Positions 8,751 through 18,708 of a DNA stretch of 64,000 nucleotides are shown here, in pieces. Source of the stretch: Hyphomicrobiales bacterium. Its GTDB lineage: Bacteria; Pseudomonadota; Alphaproteobacteria; Rhizobiales; Rhizobiaceae. The stretch's first letter is position 1; each line of letters starts with the position of its first letter. Below the pieces are notes generated by a model. That model saw only the letters and a list, made by a program, of their open reading frames with translations. It did not search any database and was not told where the DNA came from. The stretch is taken from the NCBI GenBank assembly GCA_900472575.1, contig UCIV01000017.1, positions 1-64,000 of the forward strand. The letters run 5' to 3'. A program made the position numbers and the translations under genes.

Positions 8751-9840
8751 CTTCGATCGCAGCTTCCCGCTGATACTCGCCGAAGAAGGCACGGAAATGC
8801 GCAACGGCGAAGCCGAGGACGATCAGCGCCATGCCCTGATGCGCAAGCGCCATGTCGAGCGGGACTTGAAAGATGAGTGTCGAGATGCCGATTGCCGCCT
8901 GAATGCAGACGAGGATGAACAACAGCACGGCACGGCGGGCATGGGTTGTCGCCGGGGCCTTCGACAGCGAGACGATCATGTGCAGGAAGACGGCTGCGAG
9001 GAGAACATAAGCGCCGCAGCGATGCACGAACTGGACCGTCTTGGGGTTCTCGAAGAGATTGATCCACCACGGGTTCTGGATGAACAGGTCGCCGGGAATG
9101 AAGGCGCCATCCATCAGCGGCCAGGTATTGTAGCTCAGGCCCGCATCGAGACCGGCGACGAGTGCGCCGAGATAGATCTGGAAGAGCACAAGGAAGGCGA
9201 TCGCGCCGGCAGCCCATTTCGACCGGTCCGTCGGCGCGCGGTCCTTCGCATGGGGCGCTAGCCCCCGCATGATCCAGACACAGGCGGAAAAGATCAGACA
9301 GGCAATGACCAAGTGGGTGGCAAGGCGGTATTGCGAGACGCTGACCAGCTTGGTGAGGCCGGACGAGACCATCCACCAGCCGATGAAACCCTGAAAACCG
9401 CCAAGCGCCAGCGTGCCGAGCAGCGGCAGGCGCACCCGCCTTTCGATGCGGCCGGTCAGCCAGAAAAAGGCAAGCGGCAGAGCGAAGATGAGACCGATGG
9501 ACCGGGCGAGGAAGCGGTGTGCCCATTCCCACCAGAAGATCGACTTGAATTCATCGACCGTCATATGGCTGTTGAGCAGCTGATATTGCGGAATGCGCTG
9601 GTAGAGTTCGAACTCTTCCTGCCACTCGGCGGCATTGAGCGGCGGGATGACGCCGTGGATCGGCTTCCATTCGGTAATCGACAGGCCGCTGTCGGTGAGC
9701 CGCGTGGCACCGCCGACCAGGACGAGACAGAAAAGCGTGAATATGACGAGACCGAGCCAGATGCGGACCGCCTTGCGGTTCCGGTCCAGCCGTCCGGTTT
9801 CGCGCGTCGCTTCGATGATGATCGTGTCCGTTGCCGACAT
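8740..9840 (-). CDS. ctaA: Heme A synthase (COX15/CtaA)
   Basis: Integral membrane enzyme of 366 residues that oxidises the C8 methyl of heme O to give heme A for aa3-type cytochrome oxidase. Eight membrane segments can be seen. [31 protein letters not shown] and the later HRCGAY and AHQGMAL blocks carry the conserved heme histidines. The alphaproteobacterial long form is expected. I chose the ATG at 9840, which follows AGGAG by eight bases, rather than 9858. Confidence 0.93.
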   Translation of the reverse strand: MSATDTIIIEATRETGRLDRNRKAVRIWLGLVIFTLFCLVLVGGATRLTDSGLSITEWKPIHGVIPPLNAAEWQEEFELYQRIPQYQLLNSHMTVDEFKSIFWWEWAHRFLARSIGLIFALPLAFFWLTGRIERRVRLPLLGTLALGGFQGFIGWWMVSSGLTKLVSVSQYRLATHLVIACLIFSACVWIMRGLAPHAKDRAPTDRSKWAAGAIAFLVLFQIYLGALVAGLDAGLSYNTWPLMDGAFIPGDLFIQNPWWINLFENPKTVQFVHRCGAYVLLAAVFLHMIVSLSKAPATTHARRAVLLFILVCIQAAIGISTLIFQVPLDMALAHQGMALIVLGFAVAHFRAFFGEYQREAAIEVRG

Positions 9841-10047
9841 GGTGACGACTCCTGCCATTCATGGCTTCATTCGGGCCGCAATCGGGGGTGCTCATCGGCC
9901 CGTTTTCATGGGACGCCGTGAGACAAAGCGCCACAGCGGCAGATCGTCTCCGGTTTCCACGTTGCTTTGCCCCATGGACCCGTGCAAAACAAGCCCCATG
10001 GCTTTGCGGCATCCGGTCGCGGCCGCAAAGGGCATGGAGGATGTTCG

Positions 10048-10257
10048 GTGCCGCGTTGGAGAAGTTTTGTCGGTACCATCCTGATCATCATCCTGGTGAT
10101 CACCTATGCGCTTGTGGCAACGACGATTGCAACGCTGACGCTCGCCACCTCCCCGTGGTGGGTGCATTTCCTCTACTTCCTCCTGTCCGGTCTGCTATGG
10201 ATCCTGCCTGCGATGCTGATCATCAAGTGGATGGCCGGTCCGAGACCGAAGCGATAG
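10048..10257 (+). CDS. DUF2842 family small membrane protein
   Basis: Protein of 69 residues with two membrane helices (about 6-28 and 37-58), ending in a basic tail (KWMAGPRPKR). The pattern of a charged start, TILIIILVITYALVATTIA, SPWWVHFLYF and LPAMLIIKWM matches DUF2842, a family of unknown function in Rhizobiales. The start is GTG at 10048, with GGAGG seven bases upstream; the open frame extends to 9967 but is not supported by a ribosome binding site. Confidence 0.75.
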   Translation: MPRWRSFVGTILIIILVITYALVATTIATLTLATSPWWVHFLYFLLSGLLWILPAMLIIKWMAGPRPKR

Positions 10258-10366
10258 ACGTATACCGCAGGTTAACCAGACCCAACACTTCCAGCCGGCC
10301 TGTCAGCTGCATAAACCCATTCTTCTTGCTCACCGCCCAATATAGCAGCGATCATATGGGTGATGG

Positions 10367-11587
10367 ATGACCGCAAGGGCAAATCATAACGAGACGCATA
10401 CTCCAGTGGCTCTCTCCGGGACGGTGGAAAAGCCGGTGGCGCATTTCGATGAACTCGACATCGCCCTGGTACGCGACATCCCTTCCATCGAAAACGAATG
10501 GCGGCGCCTCGAAAACCGCGAATGGAATTCCCTCAATCAGGGCCTCGACTGGTGCCGTGCCTGGACTGCGGCTCATCAGAGCGAACTTCTGGCCGTCGCC
10601 GGATCGGTCGGTTCCCGCACCCTGTTCCTGCTGCCGCTGGAGATCGCCCAAGGCAGGTTCGGGCGGATCGCGCGGCTACCGGGCGGGCGGTTCAACAATC
10701 TCAACACGGGGCTTTTCGACGAGACGTCTGTTATGCGGGATGCGAATGCGCTGCGACGGTTCAGAGCCGATATCACGCGGTCCTTGCGCGGTGTTGCCGA
10801 TCTTCTCGTGATCGATGAAGTTCCGCTGCACTGGAAGGGTATTACGCATCCGCTCAGCGCTCTGGCCTCGGTCGAAAACCAGAACCATTCGTTTCAATTG
10901 TCGCTTCTCGACACGATGGAGGCAACGCTTGCGCAGATCAACGCCAAGACACGGCGCAAGAAGTATCGCGTGCAGGTACGCCGGCTGGAAGCGATCGGCG
11001 GCTTCGATTATGTCGTGGCCACTACGCCGGACGAACAGCACACGCTTCTTGAGCGGTTCTTTTCCCAGAAAGGCGAAAGGCTGAAAGCTTTCGGCCTGCC
11101 GGATGTGTTTGCCCCTGCCCCGACACGTGATTTCCTGCATCGGCTGCTCGATACACCAACGCAAGGCAATCACAAGCCGCTATCCATGCATGCGATACGC
11201 CTGAAGGGAGAACATGACGGCCATATCGCGGCCGTGACCGGCCTTTCGCGCAAGGGCGGTCACGTGCTTTGCCAGTTCAGCTCTATCGACGACAGCATCG
11301 GAGCCGAGGCAAGCCCGGGGGAGCTGCTTTTCTGGCTGGCGATAGAACGCTGCATCGAAGACGGGGCGATGCTTTTCGATTTCGGCATCGGCGACCAACC
11401 TTACAAGCACAGCTGGTGCAACCAAGAAACCGTGCTGCACGATATGCTGCTGCCAATCAGCACCAAGGGCTCTGTGCTTGCTGGCCTGTATCTGGCGCAG
11501 ACCGGCATAAAGACTGCGATCAAACGGAACCACAGGCTCTATGCGCTGGCCCAGCGCTGGCGTTCCCGCCGCGACGGTCAGGATTGA
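10367..11587 (+). CDS. CelD/BcsL-like GNAT acyltransferase
   Basis: Protein of 406 residues with the CelD-type GNAT fold: an N-terminal EWRRLENREWNSLNQGLDW block and a C-terminal acyltransferase half containing KYRVQVRRLE, GHIAAVTGLS and DFGIGDQPYKHSWC. Such proteins occur in cellulose and other exopolysaccharide clusters and are thought to acylate sugars or carrier-linked intermediates. It ends seven bases from the stop of the convergent ExoP-like gene, which links it to the polysaccharide cluster. A CoA-binding loop is not clear by eye. Confidence 0.72.
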   Translation: MTARANHNETHTPVALSGTVEKPVAHFDELDIALVRDIPSIENEWRRLENREWNSLNQGLDWCRAWTAAHQSELLAVAGSVGSRTLFLLPLEIAQGRFGRIARLPGGRFNNLNTGLFDETSVMRDANALRRFRADITRSLRGVADLLVIDEVPLHWKGITHPLSALASVENQNHSFQLSLLDTMEATLAQINAKTRRKKYRVQVRRLEAIGGFDYVVATTPDEQHTLLERFFSQKGERLKAFGLPDVFAPAPTRDFLHRLLDTPTQGNHKPLSMHAIRLKGEHDGHIAAVTGLSRKGGHVLCQFSSIDDSIGAEASPGELLFWLAIERCIEDGAMLFDFGIGDQPYKHSWCNQETVLHDMLLPISTKGSVLAGLYLAQTGIKTAIKRNHRLYALAQRWRSRRDGQD

Positions 11588-11594
11588 CAGAGTT

Positions 11595-13871
11595 TCAAGC
11601 GGCGCTGCGGCGGCGTGATGACGGCGACTGGCTGTCGTCCGGCTGAGCCATGACGAGCAGGTTGCGGAAACCGGCATCGGCATAGGTGACGACAAGCTCG
11701 GCAATGGCATCTTCGGTAAAGCCCGGAACAGAAAGAATGATCTCCGTTCCATCGGTGCGCACAAGACGCTTCAGGCTGCCTGTATCGGCGGGACCACATT
11801 CGATCAACACAAGGTCATAGGCGTCGGAAAGCGCATCGATGATCATCGTCAGGCGATCTGCGGCACGCATCGCACGAACAGGATCGGAGATGCCCTGCGG
11901 CACGATATGGGCTTCCGAGAGTCGATCGGGATGGATGGCCTCACCGAAGGCGGTTTCTCCGCAGAGAAGATCAGTGATCCCCGGTAGCCGGTCATGCTCG
12001 GCCATCAGACGCGTCGGGCAGGCCGATCCGGTCAGATCGATAAGGATCACGTTTCGGCCGGCTTCAGCCACTGCGCGCGCCAGCATGACGCTGGCCGTCG
12101 AGCCGCCATCACCATTCGGAGATACGGCGACAGCAACAGGGACAGCGTGACGCTGGAGGTAATGAGCAACGGAGCCGATCGTGAAGCCGGGAGCGACGAC
12201 GGGAGCGACTTCATTCTCGTCGGATCCGACAGGTTGCGGGCTGGCTACATTGATCTCTTTTGCCGGTGGAGCGGCAGCCGGTGCGGGCGGTAGGACGGCG
12301 GTGCGAACCTCCTCCTTCCGTTCAATCACGGCTCTCTGTTCCGCCAGCGCCGTGGTTTCGACCCGCGTTTCGCGCGAGACGATGGCGACGGGTGGCGCAG
12401 CGGCCGGCAACGGCGCTTCTGCAATCTTCTCCCGTTCCTGAACCGGCGCAGGCTCCAACGAAACCTCGCGATTGATCGGCCGGAGTGCCCGACCGCTGAA
12501 CAGTTCGGAAATCATCACAATCAGGCAGCTGACGATGAGTGCAGCGAGCGTCACGACGGTGACGATCGGGATAACCTTGGGGAAATAGGGCTCGGACGGC
12601 TCAACTGCTTTCGAGACGACGCGGGCGTCGGCTGGCGAAGCATTGCCATCAAGCCGGGAAGTCGCCTCACGATAACGAGCAAGATAGGTCTCAAGCAATT
12701 GCCGCTGGGCGGCGGCCTCGCGCTCCAGCGCGCGAAGCCCCACCTCTTCCTCTCCGGCGCGAGCGGAATCTGCCTTCAACGTATCGAGCTGCGCCATCAG
12801 CTGCTGCTCGCGCAGGCGAGAAACCTCGGCCTCGCTGTCGAGGCTCGCCAGAACTTTACGGGTTTCGCTGGCAATCTGCTGTCGGATTTGCGCCAGCTGT
12901 GCCCGCAGGCCCTTGATCCGGGGATGGCCGTCGAGAAGCGATGTCGCCTGATCCGAAATCTGCGCCTGAAGATTTGTCTCAGCTTCCTTGAGCCGCTGGA
13001 TGACCTGCGATCCTGCAACATCCGCGATTGTGTCGGGTGCGCGTCCCGCACCCAGCGCGGTGCGAACATTTTCCACTCTCGCCTCGGCATTGGCCCGCTC
13101 TCCGCGCACACGGGTGAGTTCGGTCGAGATATCGTTCAATTGCTGACTGGAGAAGCTGTTGGTTTCATTCGTCCGAAACAGGCCATTTCTGGATCGATAT
13201 TCAGCAACCTTGCTTTCGGCCTCCCTGACCTTCTGCGTCAGATTGGCGATCTCCGGCTCGAGCCACTTGGCCGTTTCCGAATGCGTATCGAGCTTGGCGC
13301 CACTCTGGAGCTGAAGATAGACCTCTGCCATCTTGTTCGGAATGGTCGAGGCAAGGATCGGATCGTGCGAGGAGAATTCGACGCCGATGACGCGGGAATT
13401 CTCAACCGCGTAGACTTCCAGCCTCTCGCGGAATTTTTCCACGACCCGATCTTCGGGATCGAGCGCCATGGGGTCCGGCTTCAGCCCCACCATAACCAGA
13501 AGATCAGGCAGAAGTGATCGCGCCGCCGGATCGAATTCCTTGTACTGAGCAAGGTTCAAATCGCGGGCAACGCGGCGGATCAGATCGGTCGATTGCAGCA
13601 ACTGGGCCTGGCTGGTGATGTTGAGACTGTCCAAAACCGGATCGTTACCGGCGGCTGCGCCCGCCCCGCCCGTAAGGTTCGGGGAGCGCGATTCGATCAG
13701 AAGTCGGGTCTCGGCTTTGTAGCTCGGCGTCATCATGCTGGTAACGACAAGAGTGGCTACGGCCGCAAAGGCAGTAACAGCAATGATCCGCCCTTTGCGC
13801 GCCCATACCGCGGCGATCACGCGGCCCAGATCGATATCCACGTCCTGGTAATTGCCGTTGGCACCCGACAT
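11595..13871 (-). CDS. Wzc/ExoP-like polysaccharide co-polymerase with degenerate kinase domain
   Basis: Inner-membrane protein of 758 residues. A Wzz domain (about 10-110) starts with a membrane segment near residues 30-50; a long coiled-coil periplasmic part follows (about 200-420), then a second membrane segment near 440-460 after a Pro-rich PYFPKVIPIV block. The C-terminal cytoplasmic part (from about 540) resembles the BY-kinase ATPase fold, with VILIDLTG and YDLVLIECG as Walker A' and B counterparts. However, the Walker A loop (about 584-596) reads SPNGDGGSTA and lacks the lysine, and there is no Tyr-rich tail. Such proteins control chain length and export. ATG at 13871 preferred over GTG at 13874. 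Confidence 0.85.
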   Translation of the reverse strand: MSGANGNYQDVDIDLGRVIAAVWARKGRIIAVTAFAAVATLVVTSMMTPSYKAETRLLIESRSPNLTGGAGAAAGNDPVLDSLNITSQAQLLQSTDLIRRVARDLNLAQYKEFDPAARSLLPDLLVMVGLKPDPMALDPEDRVVEKFRERLEVYAVENSRVIGVEFSSHDPILASTIPNKMAEVYLQLQSGAKLDTHSETAKWLEPEIANLTQKVREAESKVAEYRSRNGLFRTNETNSFSSQQLNDISTELTRVRGERANAEARVENVRTALGAGRAPDTIADVAGSQVIQRLKEAETNLQAQISDQATSLLDGHPRIKGLRAQLAQIRQQIASETRKVLASLDSEAEVSRLREQQLMAQLDTLKADSARAGEEEVGLRALEREAAAQRQLLETYLARYREATSRLDGNASPADARVVSKAVEPSEPYFPKVIPIVTVVTLAALIVSCLIVMISELFSGRALRPINREVSLEPAPVQEREKIAEAPLPAAAPPVAIVSRETRVETTALAEQRAVIERKEEVRTAVLPPAPAAAPPAKEINVASPQPVGSDENEVAPVVAPGFTIGSVAHYLQRHAVPVAVAVSPNGDGGSTASVMLARAVAEAGRNVILIDLTGSACPTRLMAEHDRLPGITDLLCGETAFGEAIHPDRLSEAHIVPQGISDPVRAMRAADRLTMIIDALSDAYDLVLIECGPADTGSLKRLVRTDGTEIILSVPGFTEDAIAELVVTYADAGFRNLLVMAQPDDSQSPSSRRRSAA

Positions 13872-14042
13872 CACACACTCCAGCGTCTCAATTCAGCGAA
13901 TGGTAAAGGACCATGGTAACGCTGCGGTTAACGACCCCATACTTGCGAAGTTGCTTATATTGAACTCCCCCTTTACCCGCCATTAACCCTAACAGATCCA
14001 TAACGAACAAAATGATACGAACAGCCGGAGCCTGAGTGGGAC
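13872..14042. promoter_or_regulatory. Divergent promoter region of the polysaccharide cluster
   Basis: This 171-base AT-richer gap separates the divergent co-polymerase and exporter genes and must hold both promoters. Several TTAA half-sites are present (GGTTAACG, CATTAACCC), but none has the full TTAA-N7-TTAA spacing of a CtrA site. I cannot assign specific -35/-10 elements with confidence. Confidence 0.45.
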
Positions 14043-14633
14043 ATGGTCGTTGCCCGACGCAGACAAGTGCAGACCCGTAAGGTGCTGGCAGCGGCGTTGG
14101 CCGTCACAGCCGCACTGCTGAGTGGCTGTGCCTCCAGCCCGCCGCCGGCAAAGGGCTTTGAGGCAGCTGCATTGCAGCCCTATCGGCTGGATAGCGGTGA
14201 CCGTCTGCGCGTCACCGTGTTCGAACAGCCGGGACTGACAAACACCTACACGGTCGATCAGGCCGGCTACATCGCATTCCCGCTGGTCGGACAGGTCGCG
14301 GCCCGCGGCCAGACCCTGCCGGCGCTCGAAGGCTCTATCGCGGGCCGTCTGAAGCAGGGCTATCTGCGAGATCCCGACGTCAGCATCGAAATCGATCGCT
14401 ATCGCCCCGTTTTCGTCATGGGTGAAGTCGGACGGCCGGGCCAATATTCCTACGTGCCGGGCATGACGGCGCAAAATGCGATCGCCATTGCCGGCGGGTT
14501 CACCCCGCGCGGCAACGAGCGGGACGTCGACGTGACACGCAAGGTCAATGGACAGGTGGCGACCGGCCGCACGGCAATCACCGCCCCGATCCTTGCCGGC
14601 GACACGATCTATGTCCGCGAGCGCCTGTTCTGA
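14043..14633 (+). CDS. Wza/ExoF-like polysaccharide export lipoprotein
   Basis: Short outer-membrane polysaccharide exporter of 196 residues. It has a lipoprotein signal with lipobox LLSGC (cysteine near 29), a Poly_export domain (YRLDSGDRLRVTVFEQPGL onward, about 45-120) and one SLBB domain (VFVMGEVGRPGQYSYVPGM, about 120-190). It lacks the long C-terminal part of E. coli Wza (about 380 residues), as do rhizobial ExoF-type proteins. It starts the plus-strand run of cluster genes and is divergent from the co-polymerase, its expected partner. Confidence 0.88.
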   Translation: MVVARRRQVQTRKVLAAALAVTAALLSGCASSPPPAKGFEAAALQPYRLDSGDRLRVTVFEQPGLTNTYTVDQAGYIAFPLVGQVAARGQTLPALEGSIAGRLKQGYLRDPDVSIEIDRYRPVFVMGEVGRPGQYSYVPGMTAQNAIAIAGGFTPRGNERDVDVTRKVNGQVATGRTAITAPILAGDTIYVRERLF

Positions 14634-14639
14634 CCCAAG

Positions 14640-15797
14640 ATGCGGCCCCTTCCCCCCTTGCGCATCCTGCATTGCTTCCGCAATCCGATAGGCGGGATCT
14701 TTCGGCATGTGCGCGATCTGGTGGAAGAGCACAGCGCCGCTGGTCATCAGATCGGCATTCTGTGCGACAGTTCTACGGGCGGCGCCTACGAGGACGCGCT
14801 GTTCGAGACCATCAGGCCGAAGCTTGCCCTGGGATTGACGCGTCTGCCGATGCGGCGAGCCATTTCGCCTTCGGACATGATCGCTCTTGCCAAGAGCTAT
14901 CAGCATATAAAAAGTTTGCAGCCGGACATCCTGCATGGACATGGCGCCAAGGGTGGCGCAGTGGCCCGGATGATCGGCTCAGTGTTGCGGGTAAACAGGT
15001 ATCGCGTAGCCCGCGTCTATTCTCCGCATGGCGGCAGCCTGCATTTTGCCCGGTCATCACCGACCGGGCAGATTATCCTCAGGCTTGAGCGCCTCCAGGA
15101 GAATTTTTGCGATGCCATAGCCTTCGTCTGCGATTACGAGAGGCGGACCTACGAGGCCAAGGTGGGAACACCAAGACCACATTCGCAGGTCATTTATAAC
15201 GGTATAAACGAAGCCGAATTCACGCCCGTCTCGCTGGAGCCGCAGGCTACGGACTTTCTCTTCATCGGCATGATGCGCGACATGAAGGGGCCGGACGTGT
15301 TTATCGACGCCTTCCTGCGCACCGAACGCCGCATCGGCCGGCCTTTGACCGCAATGATGATTGGCGACGGTCCCGATGAAGACAAATACCGGGCCATGAT
15401 CTCGGAGCTCGGGCTCGATCGACGCATGCAGATGCTGCCCGCCATGCCTGCTCGCAAGGCTTTTGCGCTGGCCAGAACAATCGTGGTTCCGTCCCGTGCG
15501 GAGGCAATGCCCTATATCGTGCTCGAAGCACTCGCGGCAGGCAAACCCGTTATTGCATCCAGGGTTGGCGGCATACCGGAAGTGCTGGGCGAAAGCAGCG
15601 AGGCGCTTGCCATTCCAGGTGACGCTCAGGACCTCTCCAGCATCATGACAGCCGCTGCAACACAGCCTGATTGGCGTATCCGCACCATGCCGAAACCCTC
15701 CGCCTTCAAATCAGTATTCTCCGCACAGGTGATGGCGCGCGACATGCTGGGGCTCTATCGGGATGCCCTGCAGACCGGCAATGGAAAGCCAGCCTAA
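14640..15797 (+). CDS. Glycosyltransferase family 4
   Basis: GT-B glycosyltransferase of 385 residues, probably adding a sugar to a lipid-linked repeat unit at the cytoplasmic membrane. The N-terminal acceptor domain begins LRILHCFRNPIGGIFRHVRD, with HGHGAKGGAVARM at about 100. The donor-binding domain includes VIYNGINEAEF, GDGPDEDKY and the retaining-enzyme motif EAMPYIVLEALAAGKPV. It starts six bases after the exporter gene. Donor and acceptor sugars cannot be told from the sequence. Confidence 0.88.
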   Translation: MRPLPPLRILHCFRNPIGGIFRHVRDLVEEHSAAGHQIGILCDSSTGGAYEDALFETIRPKLALGLTRLPMRRAISPSDMIALAKSYQHIKSLQPDILHGHGAKGGAVARMIGSVLRVNRYRVARVYSPHGGSLHFARSSPTGQIILRLERLQENFCDAIAFVCDYERRTYEAKVGTPRPHSQVIYNGINEAEFTPVSLEPQATDFLFIGMMRDMKGPDVFIDAFLRTERRIGRPLTAMMIGDGPDEDKYRAMISELGLDRRMQMLPAMPARKAFALARTIVVPSRAEAMPYIVLEALAAGKPVIASRVGGIPEVLGESSEALAIPGDAQDLSSIMTAAATQPDWRIRTMPKPSAFKSVFSAQVMARDMLGLYRDALQTGNGKPA

Positions 15798-15874
15798 AGG
15801 CTTCCTTAGCATCTTCCTGATAAGCGATTTCTCATGATCTCTCCGTTGACAACCGGGAGACAAGGGACCGTTTC

Positions 15875-17419
15875 ATGAGCGACTTGGGCAATCGGCCGGA
15901 CCTGGACCTCGAGGCATTGCGCCGCAGCGTCGCGGAGGGCGGATCACATAGTGGACCGGCAACGCCCGTCGAGCTCAATCCGTTCGCCAAACAGATAGCC
16001 GACCAGTTTCGCGACAACAATTATTCACCGACTATGCTGATCGGACAGTTTCGCCTGTTCGAATTCGTATCGCTTCTCGCGATAGGTCTGCTTGCATGCT
16101 ATTTGCAGCCGGTTCCCGCTGACAGTCATTTCCTCACTCGTTTCGTTGTAACTGCCGTTGGCGCAGCGTTGACGGTGCTGTTCCTGCAGCTTGCCGATAC
16201 TTATCTCATCCCCTCTATCCGCGCAGCGCGACGGAATGCCAGACGGGTACTCGCCGCCTGGGCGATGGGCTTCATTTTGACCTATCTCGGCGTCTCGATC
16301 GCCGAGGGTGTGCTTTACCCCGTCGGCGCCGCAACGATCTGGTTCCTCTGCGGCTGCGCCTTCCTGCTCGGCGAACGCCTTCTGACCGCCTATGCGATCC
16401 GCCACTGGGCGCGCAACGGCGTGATGGAGCGCCGTGCCGTCATCGTCGGTGGCGGCGAGCCTGCGAAGCAATTCATCCGCGCATTGGAACAGCAGCCGGA
16501 CAACGACATTCGCATCTGCGGTATCTTCGATGACCGCGGCAGCGACCGTTCTCCGAGCGTCGTGGCCGGTTACCCCAAACTTGGCACATTCGCCGAACTG
16601 ATCGAATTCGCGCGCCTCGCACGTATCGACATGCTGATCATCGCCTTGCCGGCAAGCGCAGAGGCGCGCATCCTGCAGCTCCTTCGCAAACTCTGGGTGC
16701 TTCCCGTCGACATCCGGCTCGCGGCTCATGCGAACCGCCTGCGTTTCCGGCCCCGCTCCTACTCGCATGTCGGCTCGGTGCCGATGTTCGACATTTTCGA
16801 CAAACCGATCCGCGACTGGGATTCCGTTGCAAAACGCTCCTTCGACATCGTTTTCACAATCATCGCGATCGTACTTCTGTGGCCGATCATGCTGGCCGCC
16901 GCGATCGCAGTCAAAACGACGTCCGAAGGACCGATATTGTTTCGGCAAAACCGGCACGGTTTCAACAACGAGACCATCAAGGTCCTCAAGTTCCGTTCCA
17001 TGTATACGAACATGAGCGACCAGACGGCTGTCAAAGCGGTCACCAAGGGTGACCCGCGCGTTACTCCGGTGGGACGCTTCCTGCGCAAATCATCGATCGA
17101 TGAACTGCCGCAGCTATTCAACGTGCTGAAGGGCGAACTTTCCCTGGTCGGCCCGCGTCCTCACGCCGTTCACGCTCAGACCGGCGAACGCAAATATGTC
17201 GATGTCATCGAAAGCTATTTCGCCCGACACAGGGTCAAGCCCGGCGTCACCGGATGGGCACAGGTCAAGGGCCTGCGCGGCGAACTCGATTCGGATGAAA
17301 AAATCCGTGCCCGTACCCAGCATGACCTGGACTATATCGAGAACTGGTCATTGCTCTTCGATCTCAAAATCCTGTTTCTGACCCCGATCAGCCTGTTCAA
17401 CACGGACAACGCGTATTGA
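15875..17419 (+). CDS. Undecaprenyl-phosphate sugar-1-phosphate transferase (ExoY/WcaJ-like)
   Basis: Priming enzyme of 514 residues that transfers a hexose-1-phosphate to undecaprenyl phosphate and so starts repeat-unit assembly. It has four N-terminal membrane segments (about 60-180), a soluble CoA-binding-like Rossmann segment (AVIVGGGEPAKQFI, about 190-300), a membrane hairpin near 325-345 (AIVLLWPIMLAAAIAVK) and the Bac_transf catalytic domain with KVLKFRSM, RKSSIDELPQLFNVLKGE and SLVGPRP. The domain order is that of PssY/WcaJ enzymes. Its stop overlaps the TTG start of the next gene. Confidence 0.9.
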   Translation: MSDLGNRPDLDLEALRRSVAEGGSHSGPATPVELNPFAKQIADQFRDNNYSPTMLIGQFRLFEFVSLLAIGLLACYLQPVPADSHFLTRFVVTAVGAALTVLFLQLADTYLIPSIRAARRNARRVLAAWAMGFILTYLGVSIAEGVLYPVGAATIWFLCGCAFLLGERLLTAYAIRHWARNGVMERRAVIVGGGEPAKQFIRALEQQPDNDIRICGIFDDRGSDRSPSVVAGYPKLGTFAELIEFARLARIDMLIIALPASAEARILQLLRKLWVLPVDIRLAAHANRLRFRPRSYSHVGSVPMFDIFDKPIRDWDSVAKRSFDIVFTIIAIVLLWPIMLAAAIAVKTTSEGPILFRQNRHGFNNETIKVLKFRSMYTNMSDQTAVKAVTKGDPRVTPVGRFLRKSSIDELPQLFNVLKGELSLVGPRPHAVHAQTGERKYVDVIESYFARHRVKPGVTGWAQVKGLRGELDSDEKIRARTQHDLDYIENWSLLFDLKILFLTPISLFNTDNAY

Positions 17420-18678
17420 GCACGGCGAATTTCGAAACCCGGGCCCAGCGCCTTTCCGCAGCACAGATTGCCCGGCTTCTCGGGGCCTGCCTGCTGGCGT
17501 TCGGTGTCTTCCTGTCGGGTTTCGTCATATCGGAACCTGCCCCATACGAACTCGTCATGGTGATTCAGATCGCCATCTGGTTCCTGCTTGGCCTGCGCAT
17601 TTCGCGCACTGTCTGCCTTCTGCTTGCGCTGCTTATGGTCTTCAATATCGGCGGCATGTTCTCCATTACCGTCATGAAGGATATGAGCGGCGCACCGATG
17701 TATATCGCCGTCTCGACCTTTCTGGCGTTAAGTTCGGTCTTTTATGCCGCGATCATCGAGGATGATCCGGGCAGATTCGAACTGATTTTTCGGGTTTGGG
17801 TGGTTGCGGCGATCATAACGGCGCTGCTCGGTATCCTCGGCTATTTCAACGCCTTTCCGGGCGCCCATATGTTTACCCGCTACGATCGCGCCATGGGTGC
17901 GTTTCAGGATCCGAACGTGTTCGGGCCTTATCTCATCGCCCCGATCCTCTACATGCTCTACCGGCTGCTGACAGGTCGCATCATGGAAGCGCCGTTTCTG
18001 ATCACCGGCATACTGGTATTGGTCATCGGCGTATTCCTTTCCTTTTCCCGTGCAGCCTGGGGGCTGCTGCTTTTCAGCGGCATTGCGCTTGTCGTTGCAA
18101 TGCTTTTGAAAGAGCGGACAACCGCATTCCGGCTGAAGATCCTGATGATCTCAGCCATTGCAGCGCTGGCGCTCATTCTTGCCCTGGTCATCGCGCTTCA
18201 GATTCCCCAGATCTCGGACCTTTTCACCAACCGTGCCAAGCTGGTGCAGTCATACGACGGAGCAAGGTTCGGCCGTTTCGAACGGCACCGGATCGGCTTC
18301 CTAATGGCTATGGAGCGGCCCTTCGGGCTGGGCCCAATGGCATTCGGCAAGATCTATGGCGAGGACGAGCATAATATCTGGCTGAAATCACTCACGACCT
18401 ACGGCTGGCTGGGTGCGGTGACCTACCAGATCATGATCTGGTCCACGATCTGGATGGGTTTCCGTTATCTCCTGCGGGAGCGACCATGGCAGCCCTATCT
18501 GATGATCTGCTGGGTCATGATCCTTGGCCATTCGCTCATCGGCAACGTCATCGATACCGACCATTGGCGACACTTCTATCTTCTCCTCGGCCTCCTGTGG
18601 GGCTGCTACGCGCTCGAGCATAGACATATGCGGCGGCAACGCGCCATAGACGCTACGGCAGGTGCTGCAGGCGCTTGA
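17416..18678 (+). CDS. Wzy/O-antigen ligase-like membrane protein
   Basis: Integral membrane protein of 420 residues with about ten to twelve helices and the Wzy_C/O-antigen-ligase pattern. A large loop in the second half contains RAKLVQSYDGARFGRFERH and GEDEHNIWLKSLTTYGWLG, which fits this family. It probably polymerises the lipid-linked repeat unit on the periplasmic side; ligase activity cannot be excluded. The start is TTG at 17416, overlapping the stop of the priming transferase by three bases, so translation is coupled. No flippase (Wzx) gene is visible in the cluster. Confidence 0.82.
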   Translation: MSTANFETRAQRLSAAQIARLLGACLLAFGVFLSGFVISEPAPYELVMVIQIAIWFLLGLRISRTVCLLLALLMVFNIGGMFSITVMKDMSGAPMYIAVSTFLALSSVFYAAIIEDDPGRFELIFRVWVVAAIITALLGILGYFNAFPGAHMFTRYDRAMGAFQDPNVFGPYLIAPILYMLYRLLTGRIMEAPFLITGILVLVIGVFLSFSRAAWGLLLFSGIALVVAMLLKERTTAFRLKILMISAIAALALILALVIALQIPQISDLFTNRAKLVQSYDGARFGRFERHRIGFLMAMERPFGLGPMAFGKIYGEDEHNIWLKSLTTYGWLGAVTYQIMIWSTIWMGFRYLLRERPWQPYLMICWVMILGHSLIGNVIDTDHWRHFYLLLGLLWGCYALEHRHMRRQRAIDATAGAAGA

Positions 18679-18708
18679 CTTCAGCCGGAGTCATTCCAAT
18701 TCATAAGC

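Noticed and set aside
13872..14042. CtrA binding site in the polysaccharide promoter region
   Set aside because: TTAA half-sites occur, but no pair has the required spacing of seven bases.
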